Assembly (NCBI GenBank): GCA_947034885.2
Contig: OX344754.2
Span: forward strand, 6,207,001-6,271,000
Length of the DNA stretch: 64,000 nt
Reading direction: 5' to 3'
From: Thuidium tamariscinum
Lineage: Eukaryota > Streptophyta > Bryopsida > Hypnales > Thuidiaceae
Positions 36,715 through 46,920 of the stretch are shown here, piece after piece. Numbering within the stretch: the first letter of the stretch is position 1; the number at the start of each line of letters is the position of its first letter. The position numbers and the translations under genes are program-made. The notes beneath the pieces are model-generated. The model was given only the letters and a program-made list of their open reading frames with translations. It was not told the DNA's origin and made no database searches.

Positions 36715-37809
36715 GCTTCCGCAATTAGCTCATTGTACTACTATAGACTTGACTACTCAAAAGAAGTAGGGCTTGAAAAGTCAATTAGATTAAATATGTG
36801 GCATTTTTCAACTTTGACACTTGACTTGCAATATTGTTAAGTTCTAAAGGACCACAAGGCCACCAAGTGGATTTTGTAACACATTTTTTTTACCCCAAGT
36901 CTACGAGTCCTTTAAAGTAATAAGAGTTAAAATGGAGTGTGTAAAGTCCAAATCATCAAGCACAAATATGAAATGATCCAAAGAGTCAAGAGAGGGGAAT
37001 TTATAGAGCTAGGTAGAAAAGTTTGATTTTTCTAAAATTGTGTGCTAATCCCTATATTTATAGTTTGATCATTGTCTGTAACAACTACCCTACTTTTTCT
37101 ATAGATCGTTTGATGGGTCTTGTGTAGGGGAACACGCAAGGAAGTGAGTGATCTTATCTTAGTTAATAAAAGGGGCTTCAAAAGTAGTACTTATTTTCAA
37201 TCTAAAATAAAGCATTTTTCATTGAATGTTCATCACATGTTCATAACAATTAGAAAATTTTGAAAGTATGATAAAGGATTATTTTTAATATGCTACATGT
37301 CCACAAAATGTTTGAAAATTTTAGATATATAAAAGTTTGAGGGGATTGGACTTTGGAGGTGACATAAACAAGTAGAAATTGTATTAGGACACTTAAAATT
37401 CTTAAATGCACTTTCAAAAACCTCAATTTCAAATAAAGAGCTCTCAAACTCATTACACAATCTACCTTGTAAATATTAAAATGCAATTTTTTTTGTTTTT
37501 AGAAATTGCAAAATATAAAAAACTCCAGATCAACACTTGTATGTTTAATCCCTAAGCAGCCTAAAGTCCTAATGTCTACTTATGGAAGAAAATGAATTTT
37601 AGAATTACTCCTACAATCTCAATATTTTTCATGATTTTCTCATACTTTTTTAGAAGATAGATAAACACATTATCTTTTTGAAAATATAATTTTATTTCAA
37701 TCAATGCCCAAAACTAAAAGCTATATATGACACAACAATTCTATATTTTAGTCCAACAAGAAGAAAATGATCCCTACAAAACTTGAAATCAATTTTTTTT
37801 TAATTCTTT
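36715..37809. other. AT-rich spacer, no gene recognised
   Basis: AT-rich sequence with no supported feature. One minus-strand frame at 37250-37486 is Leu/Ile-rich, as expected of AT-rich DNA. Confidence 0.5.
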
Positions 37810-38235
37810 ACTTATAGATTGTATTTTTATCTACATGGAAAGCTTTCATTCATTCCATTTTGATTAGTGGTTTGAACATTATAGACAATCTTATTTTGGA
37901 GGCAATCAAAGCATCTTCTTGAAAAATTAACTTAAAGGATTCATTAAGTCTAAATTCAACTTTCACAAATTTAAAAAAAATATACAAGGATAAAATTTCT
38001 TGCTAGAGAATCTAACCATTGTAGTTAGGATGTTTATTTCCATCTTAGAGCTATTAATAGTTTAATTTCCTTTCAATCTTGAATGTGATTCTATTTAATT
38101 ATTTTTTAATGTTTTCTTTAAATTAATTTCCTACACTTTTAACTCAATTCTTCAACATAAAAAATCATAAATTCAAAATCGATAGACATTGCAAAAAATT
38201 TTAAGCTAAAAATATTCAAAAGCTCATAAGAGGTG
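37810..38235 (+). repeat. Diverged dispersed repeat, copy 2 (uninterrupted)
   Basis: Aligns to 1030-1193 plus 1551-1900. It also contains 'aagctttcattcattccat', found inside both 1.66-kb elements, so it is related to their interior. No gene. Confidence 0.5.
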
Positions 38236-38343
38236 AATAAAATCTATATTATTTGCTTCAAAGGCAAATATCTTGCATTCAATAAGATCAAAGTTTCAGA
38301 AATTTTTTCCAAACATTTTCAGTTTTAAATCCTATAGTTTTAA

Positions 38344-38795
38344 CCCCTAAATGCCCAAGGCATATTTTGAGCTTCTTGGAATTTGCTCTAAATTGAACAA
38401 AATGCCAACATTTTGATAAGTTCTATCAATTTTTTTTGAGTTGTAACCGTACAAATTCAAACTATACATGTTAGAAATTGCATAGGAAAAAAAAACAAAA
38501 CAATATCACTTATGGAGTGAAAGATTATAATGTTTGACGATAAGGGTGTTAAAATTACAAAAATGATCTAAAGTTTTTCTATCCTCTTTTTGCAAGTCAA
38601 AATTTGAAAAGTGAATGACCCCAAAAAGATGAAGTTAAAGGGCCTAACATGCATAACTCTAATCAATTTGTAGCTTCTCAAAATCTACTCTATAATTTTT
38701 GTAAATGAATTTTGAAGTGAGTTTTTCTCCAAGATCTAGTGTATTTGAGGCTCATTTTCAAGAGCTCTCAATACTATGGAAAGTCAAGATTACAA
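38344..38795 (-). mobile_element. piggyBac-like element, copy 3, truncated
   Basis: One end is CCCCTAAATGCCC next to TTAA (38340-38343). Read on the minus strand, the body aligns to about 3810-4260 of copy 1 through 'cttgac', 'tagtattga', 'ctcaaatacactagatcttgg' and 'atgttggc'. The other end is missing: similarity stops at about 38795, where the transposase-like reading frame begins. This may be a truncated insertion or a deletion junction. Confidence 0.6.
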
Positions 38796-39135
38796 TGGGT
38801 ACCCTGCATTCAAATTTCTCCAGAACTGTACTTGGATCTCGGTATCTTCAGAGTGCATGTCACATACTGCAATTGTCATTACCTTTTTGTACAGTGAATC
38901 GTACACATGGCACGCTATAGTGGTCCAGTCCTTCACGCGCTTTACGTGGTCAAACATCATCCACGCGTTCTGTAGATCCTCCTCAGGTTGCATACGCTTG
39001 ACGAGGTCGACTCCACTTCCAGGTCCTTCGGTAAGCATTTTGAATATATACACCTTCTCCTTCCCTTGACCTAGAAATACGCTATCATGGATGAATTCAA
39101 ATTTGGATTCTTTCTTCATAGTCATAATGTTGTTG

Positions 39136-40796
39136 CCCGGGGAGTGCACTCCCCATTTTTTAGATGTTAGCGTGCGAACAAATGAAGGGTATTTTTAATT
39201 GGGGCGACCTAAATTTTTGACAATTATTGAAAATAAATTAGCATGTCCATAAAGGGCAACTAGCCATTGTAAAAAAAGAAGGGTGCCTTATATTAGTAGA
39301 TTTTTTTTTCTATTTTTTTCTAAGGTAGCCCCCCTCCAAATCCCCTTCAAAAATCTAAATTTTTTAGGACTATACTTAAGAGAGTATAAATTGGTTTTAG
39401 GATACCAAGGTGGAATCCTATGTATGACAATGGTTTACAAGAATAACTGAGGGTACGTGCAGACCAAGCAATAAGGAGCAATAACGATGAGTTATGTACA
39501 GGAGCTATTGTAGTCAACGCAGCAAGACCGGAGGTCGATGAGGGTTGGTTCCGATGCTGTGCTTTCGACTTCCGTAAGGTAGGAGATATATCTTGCTACA
39601 GTGGCGTTCTTGATGTGGCCTCACGGAGTTAAGATATGGCGAAGCTAGTCCTTGTTTGCCGGGCTGCTTAAAGCGTATACTTTGTTATTGCGTTATTGCG
39701 TTATTGTTATAGCATATACTTTGTTATTGTGTTGTTGTTATTGCATATACTTTGTTATTGCGTTATTGCGTTATTGTTATAGCATATACTTTGTTATTGT
39801 GTTGTTGTTATTGCATATACTTTGTTATTGCGTTATTGCATATTGTGAATATTATATTGAGATAAATTCAAAACAAGCTGTAAGCTTCGATTGAAGATCC
39901 ATAAAATGCACTTCTAGGTCTAAATCCACTTTTGAATCTACATCCAAACATTGAAAAACTATTCGTTCTAAATTTTTTTAATATTGAGTTAAGAAATTAA
40001 TCCAACAAGTAATTTCTTAAAAACAATCACATCGTAATTTGCTCCAAAACAAGATGCTCCTTAAGCTACATCACTAATTCAAATGGAATGAATGAAAGCT
40101 ATGTTGAAAAAAAAAATCTTTAAGAGACTAATAAATTAATCATTCAAATATTAGAAGTTGTAAAAATTTAATTCAAAATAAAAAGTTAAACATAGAAAGT
40201 GTGCTTGAGGTGTGTTTGATGTAGACCTCAAGTACACCTCAAGTACACCTCAAGTACACTTTTATTTTTTACATTAAATTTAGTTTAAAGTACAAAAAGA
40301 AACAATCTGTTGAAGTAGACTCTTGCATTGTTTTGTCATTGCTTTTCATTAGTATTAAGGTAGGAGGTGTAGTAAGGAGTCCACTTGTTTCATGTATTGC
40401 ATTCACAAAATATTTTGAATCCAATTTTCTCACACCCAAAAAGTGATATGGAATTTAATAGACGTGGTTTCATATTTTTTTAAACATTTTTGGATTACTT
40501 ATGAATTTCCAAAGGCGCTAGGTTATAGGTTTGTATTTACAACTCTAGGTCTTGTATGAACCATTCACCTGCAGTTCTTGGAAAAAAATGTTGTATTTAT
40601 AATAAACATAGGGTATAAAGAATGAACACCCTAAAAAATTTCAACTAAAATATAGGGTATATGAAATAGGCAAGTTTTAGAAATTTAGGTAAAAAAAGCC
40701 CCCCATAAATTACAAAAACTTACCTAAATAGCCTACACATAATAGGGGCTTGTTCGCACGTGATCAACAGAGTTCCTAAATAGTGCACCCCCCGAG
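39136..40796 (+). mobile_element. 1.66-kb inverted-repeat element, copy 1
   Basis: The termini are CCCGGGGAGTGCAC and GTGCACCCCCCGAG, pairing with two mismatches; a weaker CGTGCGAACA block lies inside both ends. An 8-base duplication flanks it: TGTTGTTG at 39128-39135 and TGTTGTCG at 40797-40804 (one mismatch). It interrupts the transposase-like frame. Inside are a GC-richer block (about 39430-39670), a 70-base minisatellite built on 'tatactttgttattg' (39676, 39746, 39816) and three copies of 'acctcaagtaca' near 40230. There is no transposase. The 80-codon frame at 39652-39894 is minisatellite. The family is undetermined: 8-base targets fit hAT, P or MULE types. Confidence 0.92.
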
Positions 40797-40804
40797 TGTT
40801 GTCG
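40797..40804. other. Right target duplication of element copy 1
   Basis: TGTTGTCG; the left copy at 39128-39135 is TGTTGTTG. With the element and one copy taken away, the minus-strand frame reads on continuously (Val-Ile-Asp-Asn-Ile-Met), which supports this boundary. Confidence 0.85.
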
Positions 40805-42273
40805 ATGACACCTCCTCGATTGTTTGAGCGGAAAGAAGAGATGACGTTTCGTATGCTAGGACTAATTAGAACTTGGAAGCGGTCCATGACCTCTTCCATC
40901 TCATCTCCCTTGAGCATCTCTTTTTCTCCTTTTCCATAGTGAAAAAGATGGTTTGTCAAGAAGTCTTTGCTAGTAGACAAAGCTATACCAGAGTTTGTAG
41001 CTGTCGGAGTCTTGGCCACTTGTTTTGCAATGAGATTGCTAATTTCCTTTGCAGAGTCTCTATACATGCCTTTGGCTACTAGGTGAGTATGATTTCCAAA
41101 GTGGATAGCGGCTCTAGTCATTTTTGGGTTTTCACTATGGCAGTAGTACATCCTAGCATCACACATGCGAAGGCAAGTAGGTGTACTTTTGCAGACTTTG
41201 CAAACAAGCTTACAATCTTTAGGAGGACCTTGTCCAACTGCAAAAGGGAAAATGGTAGAACCGCTCCACTCTGTTTCATTATTTCTAGAAGCCCTCTTCA
41301 AGTACTCACAGTCACTATTCTCACAAACAAGATGACCAGCGCAGTAGGACTTACGGAACTTGAGTTGATCTGAGTTGTGGATGTTTGTTGTTACGAGCTT
41401 GCACCAAGGATGTCCGTCATAACGCTTGTCCATCCCCTCTAGGTTCTTTGCTGCGGAAGAAGAGGAAGAACATTGACACAGTGGCAATTCAAAGATGGCA
41501 TCCCCGTTGTATGTAGGTGGAAGAAACTCTACCTGATGATGTTTCATGCTAGCCAGATCCATAGTAGACAATTCATTCCTCGAGCGTTGAAGAGTAGAAA
41601 GCTTCTTCAAGCACTCCATTATACTCAAGCATTTGTTAGGATTTGATTGTAGCATAGGGTGACAGAATAAAGACTCTGCAATATTACTAGCTGAGGGTTC
41701 TGAGTCATTGTGAGTAGTTGGCTTCTCACTTGAAACACCCATAATAATGTAGGGTTTCTTTTCAAGAGATAAGGGTATAAAGTCTCCTTCTGAATCGCTA
41801 GATAGATCTACAATAGTGTCCATTTTTTCTATCTTCACTACAACAACATTTTCATTTCGAGAGAACATTGGCAAACGATCTTGACTATTACTTGGTGTAG
41901 GAGCCTCAACTACAAAGGGCATGTCTATTGTTGAGTTGACAGACTGGCGACTTCCTATTTCAACTGACGAAGGAAGCATTGGTAGAGGGAGACCATAGAC
42001 TCTGAAATTTCCCAAACCCGAATACCAACAGTGGTTTCCATTAGAGGCTGACTTCACAAGAGGAATAGATTGCTCTAATTCACCTGACTCAGAGTTCCTC
42101 TCTTCCTCAATGTAGATAGATGATTCAATGAACTTGAACCTCACATGAAGCAAGTGGCTGAAAACTGTAGCATACCCTCTCTCATCAAGCGGGAAGACCA
42201 AGGGAACCTCTTGACCATCAACACGTATGGAAGCCATGTTTCTATCAATAGACCAATCCACCTCAATACACAA

Positions 42274-43107
42274 AAGAGAGACTTAGTTGGAAGTACTTAG
42301 TATTTGTAAACATGAGGTTGTACTGTAGAATTTAAGCGCCACTTACTATTATTGTCTAGTGGGACAGAAATTATGGAACTCATTATTTCCATTGATATGC
42401 TTATTGACGGTAGGTTTTATCCTTTTACTCCGTACTTTCATAACTAAGGGTGTCTCTTACAAAGATTTCAAAATGATATAGTTTTTTCGGTATTTCATTA
42501 GTCATAACTCATAAAGATAGTGCATTAAATTCTAAAACCCTGGTATCTTATAAGCGTGCTTACATTAAAGATTTAGGCTGCGTATATTACTTATTTAGTA
42601 CTGTCCTTCTACTAGTAAGACATTTGGGACTTCAATTGCACATTCATATACTAATTATTTGCTTTGGATTCTATGCTCCAGAATTGATCTAAGTTGGATG
42701 TGTTCAAAAGGAGGTGGCACGCATGAAGAGGACAATGTCAGATTTCAAACGATACTATCAAATCTCCGTTGCGATCTAAATTGACGGCACATTTATAATG
42801 CCACCTAACTCAACTATTTTTGAAATATCGGGCACAGTGCCTGGCAGAGCTACGTAGTACTACATGTGAAAATGCAACGTTACAATCTAAGAAGTACTTA
42901 TCTTCTTCTCCGACTAGAAGTGTTCATTTGAAGTTATCTTCTTGAGTCTCTTGGAGGTAGTTTAAGAAGGGAGGTTTAGGTATATATTCTTAGAGCTCAG
43001 ACTTTTAGAAGACGAGCCTTCTTTGCTTGAAAACTCATTGCTGATTCTAGAAGACAGGAATAGTTTACTTCGTTTCTTCTTCTTATAGAGTTGTTAGTAG
43101 GTTAAGG
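42274..43107. promoter_or_regulatory. Divergent intergenic region between transposase-like and ParB-methyltransferase genes
   Basis: The start codons of two genes face away from each other across this 834-base gap. This suggests a shared or back-to-back promoter, a layout known from two-gene DNA transposons. No confident TATA box can be singled out in the AT-rich sequence. A 'ttactccgtactt' block at 42424 resembles a lone MITE end but has no partner. Confidence 0.45.
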
Positions 43108-44999
43108 ATGAAACAAGGCAAGAGGGCTGCGTCGAAGTCGAGCGATTCTGGAGTTGCTGAAACTCGAAAGTCTCTTCGATTTGAAGAAGAAGCTAGTGGC
43201 GAGCCCATGGATGTTGAGCGCAATGAATCAGAGGGGCTGCGTAAGGATAGTCAACAACTCGCTGGCGACCACCAAGTGCCGGCTACAAATGACAATCCAA
43301 GTGTAAGCATCTTGCAGCCCATTCCAGATTGTTTACCTTATATTCAATATAAATCTTGCAGGAATGAACTTCAATTTAGGGGTAATACAAGGGCCCATGT
43401 ATTCTCTCTTTCAATTTAGTTAAACTCAGTATAGTATTCATGAGTGATTACTCTATAGTGCTTAGAAAAACACAGTATGAAATCAATCGATATAGTATAG
43501 ATGTAGGAGTACCCAAGGCCATTTTGAGTGTGATAAGGAGTAAATATATTACTATTTCTATATTTCAGTAGACTGTAACCACAGTCAATTGTATCTCTTC
43601 AAAATGAAGGTAACATTCAGTGCATGAATAAGGAAACATGTAGAATACTCTTCAATCCTACTCCGTTCTTATGTGCGTAGCAACAACTGCATATATTATA
43701 GAAGTGAATGGTACTGAACTTGCAAATGCAACTACAATGAGGCAGACTCTATTGTACCACCATTCAATAAGGATATTTACAAAGGAAGCTTAGGGTTTTG
43801 TTCCAAATACCTATGGGTTTATTTTAAATTCAAAACTTATGTTGGGCTTCCATTTGCAAATTTGTATGACATTGCAAAGCTTTTCCATTGAAATTTCAGT
43901 AGGAAAATAATATTTAAGATCCTTTGCCTTGCACTTTGTTGTTTCTATTATTTCATGTGTTATCAGTCTTTTAAGATAATAAAATTTAATATTCATATTT
44001 ACATAGTCGTGCTTCATGCAACAAAGGCTTATAAAGTAGGGGGCTGTAATTGTGACCTTGTTTCAAAAAGGAATTTGGTAGGTTTTGCCTCTAACATGTA
44101 CCAAAAGTGAACATTTCAAGAGGGGGTCACTTTTAGAAACCACTGTGTCTTGAACTTCATAAATTCAGAATAAACTCCATGAAGGTCAAAAAAGCATTGA
44201 AGGAGTTCGGTTTGAAGCCAATTCCATTTTTCTTAACTTAAAAATTCACTAAAAATAGAATCAAGAAATTTAGCTTCCCTAAGTGCAAATCAAGTAGTAA
44301 TTGGTAAAGGGTCACTCTTACATCCCCCTATCTTATTTATCTCTTTTTTTTTAAACAAATAGACAATTTCACCTTATATTTTTCATAAAACTACTTGAGA
44401 CTCACAACATGAAATAGAGACAAACAAAACTAAAAGGCAAAGAAGCGCAACATATGAGAAAGCAGGCGACAAATTGAAATTACTTTACCAACGTACTAGC
44501 TTCATAAGCCGAAAAGATGATGAGTGTAAGAAGAAAAGTCATACTCATCTTCTTGCAAAGTGCAAAAGCACAGTGTACTCGATTCGCCATATCTGTCATG
44601 ATCTATGGCCAGCACAAGAATCGATAACCCAGAAAGTGGTCAACTTCCATAGAGCCTTGAATATAGACAGACCAGATAATCTTGGCAGTGTCAGGGACTA
44701 ATCTACGTTGAACTCGGTGTCTCGGTCACTTATTTAAATCGACATGCTCTTTGTATTGCGAAATTTCCGTAACTTCACCTTATTGAATGCATGTTTGCAT
44801 GCTCTGACCGTTAGTAAGCTCGAGCAAAAAGAATATCATAAATCTATATAGCGAGGAATTAGAGTCTTAATTTTTCAAGGTTAACCCCGCTCATTTCTCT
44901 GAGTTGAAAAGCAAATCAACCAATCCAAGTAAAGGCATGAGATACGCATGGACATGACTAGTGTAGACTGAAATTATTCAATATCCAAATACGGATTAC

Positions 45000-45520
45000 G
45001 GGTGGAGATCCCAGAGGATATTACGCCAGAAAGCAAGGAAGAAGGCCTAGCGCACCGCTCTGAAGTTTGAACTCACCTGAGCGATTTCAGTGGTGGCCGA
45101 TTCCTCTCGAATTTCGAGGATGAGGGGAATTTCAAGCGGACTTTCCGCTTCCCTGACAACTGATTCCTCTTGTTCTCATTCTCAAATGAGCTCGAGCGGA
45201 TCTTCCCTGTGGCTCTCCGGATTTCGTGGAGGTCATCGTCTCCGTGCCGAGTTCACTCATGAGCTTCCAGCTTCTCGATCAATCAGAGGATACCTGCGCA
45301 ATTCTCTTAGTATGCGCAATGAGCACATTTGATCTTCCTTTTTGTACCTGACAGTGGAAACACTTGTCCTCGTAGAGCTAGTCAAATATGGCGCGACACA
45401 CGCGTGCTCGAGCAAAGGAAGCTTTGGTCGAGTCTGCTGCAGCGACATAACCTCCAGAACTGGATCAAGACACAGCAATGGAGGTTTGAATCTAAACCTC
45501 GATTCTCTTGAATTCCCTAT
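45000..45520 (-). other. GC-richer segment inside intron 1, possible captured gene fragment
   Basis: On the minus strand, an interval ending in a GT site near 45077 has an open, Lys/Arg/Ser-rich frame (KIRSSSFENENKRNQLSGK, then KFERNRPPLKSL) directly after an in-frame stop, bounded upstream by an AG at about 45293. Next to it is another AG/GT-bounded stretch near 45350-45450. This looks like exons of an unrelated gene carried inside the ParB-methyltransferase intron, but no family is recognised and the plus strand is open too. Confidence 0.3.
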
Positions 45521-45589
45521 CTAGCAAACGGAAGACCATTGCATTGTGAGAACATCAAGTTGATTTGATAGTACTTGATGTCGTCCGTT

Positions 45590-45765
45590 TCTTCTGGTGA
45601 CGCGCGCTGGTGACACGCACGTGGCGTGGCGTAGCCAGCGCGTTTAGTTGTCTGGTGCGCTTGGCTCGGGTCGCGCGTGAGTGTTGGTGTTGAGCGTGCG
45701 GGCGTGGCGCGTCGTGTGCGTGGGGGCATGGCGCGGCGCGCGCGCTGGTGGTGTGCCTACTTCTC
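45590..45765. repeat. CpG-rich GCGTGG/GCGC low-complexity tract
   Basis: About 175 bases dominated by short permutations of 'gcgtggcg', 'gcgcgc' and 'ggtg', far richer in CpG than its surroundings. Arg/Ala-rich open frames on both strands are composition artefacts. It immediately precedes the first of the four hairpin units. Confidence 0.6.
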
Positions 45766-45779
45766 AACACCTCCTTTTC

Positions 45780-46920
45780 TGGGGTACCACGGCCGTCGCG
45801 CGCGGACTCCGTCGGATCCGATGGGGTCACCACGTTGGGCTCGTGGTACCCTCAGAAACTATATGTTGAGAATTTTTTCTCTCGATGAGATATTCTCCCA
45901 CCGATTCCGCTGGTGTGGATATTGACCAAAAACTGAATGAATGGAGTTTGTTTTTGATCATTTCTCCACACATCCAGAGACCGTGGTATCATTGACTGCT
46001 AACAGTCTCTCTTTTATCAAGATTCAGTCCTCTGGAGACTGAGTTTTGGGGAGCTCTTTCGGATTACTAGGACTGTGTAAAGCATGAGAAAGTCTCGTGA
46101 AGTTATCGGAATCCCATTCGTCGAAGGTCTGTCATCCAATTTCACGCGTATGCGGTGCTTGGGAATTCTTTAGCACATGGGTTTTGGGAGTACCGTGACC
46201 TCATCCTCGGAAGGCTATCAGATCCGACGGACATTCCACGGAGGGATCACGGTACCCCAAAAAAGCACATGCCGAATTCACTTTTTCTAATTTCTCCACG
46301 CAACCAGTGACCGTAGTATCAACAGTCTCCTTTGTTGAAGTGCAGCCTTCTAAAGACTGAGTTTTGCGGAGCTCTTTCAGGTTTGTAGGATTGTATAAAG
46401 CATGAGAAAGACTCAAGAAGGTGTAGAAGCCCATTCGTCGAAGATGTGGCCCTCCAGTCGACCAGTCCTTCACGCATCTGAGTATCTTGGAATTCCTCAG
46501 CAGGTGGTTTTTTGGAGTACCGCGACCTCACCCTCCGGAGGCCGTCGAATCCGACGGACATTCCACGATGGGATCGCGGTACCCCAGAAATCCATACACT
46601 GAGGATTCCTCACTTCAATGAGCAATTTGCCTTTGTTATGAATTGATCAAAAAACTGATCTCCTTGCATATGTTCGGAAGCCAAGTTTTTTGATTTGTTG
46701 ACACATCTTGTGACTCGGATCCTCCGAATTAGTCTATATAGCGGAGATTCCTGTTTGTTTTGACCTGAAGCGCTTGTTTAGGTACAAATCACTTAACTGC
46801 AAGGAAAAAACGGATCAATGTCTCACAACATGTAGGAAAATGGGGTAGCACGACTCACCCATTGGAACCCCATCGGATCCGACGGGTATTTTGCCAACAG
46901 GTCGTGCTACCCCCATTTTT
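45780..46920. repeat. Four spaced hairpin units with GTACC...GGTAC arms
   Basis: Imperfect palindromes of about 70-75 bases lie at 45783-45852, 46191-46256, 46516-46583 and 46844-46915. Arms are GTACCACG/CGTGGTAC, GTACCGTGA/TCACGGTAC, GTACCGCGA/TCGCGGTAC and GGGGTAGCACGA/TCGTGCTACCCC. Arm substitutions are matched by compensating changes on the other side. Each centre holds a variant of GTCGGATCCGA or ATCCGACGG. The stretches after the first two units (45853-46190 and 46257-46515) are also diverged copies of each other ('gagttttg.ggagctctttc', 'cccattcgtcgaag'). Confidence 0.75.

Larger units (their letters stand above)
38793..42273 (-). pseudogene. Zinc-finger MULE-like transposase gene, split by a 1.66-kb insertion and truncated
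   Basis: The part before the insertion (42273 to 40797) gives 491 residues: a SUMO-interaction-like IVDLSSDSE at 153-161, then a Cys/His-rich module (WC at 290-291, YCAGHLVC and DC at 310-322, CKLVCKVCKSTPTC at 354-367, IHFGNHTH at 390-397). The part after it (39135 to 38793) continues in the same frame for about 114 residues, with DLQNAWMMFDHVKRVK, then CHVYDSLYKKVMTIAVCDM and SEDTE, which resembles the start of an RNase-H-fold MULE-type transposase core. The frame ends where a piggyBac-like fragment starts, so the catalytic core is incomplete. It is probably an inactive remnant of a transposase. It is divergently arranged with the ParB-methyltransferase gene, whose first exon begins 834 bases away. 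Confidence 0.7.

Noticed and set aside
39652-39894. 80-residue membrane-like protein encoded in both 1.66-kb elements
   Set aside because: It is a translation of the 70-base minisatellite; its conservation between copies reflects recent duplication only.
45555-45833. Arg/Ala-rich proteins on both strands
   Set aside because: Composition artefact of a CpG-rich low-complexity tract.
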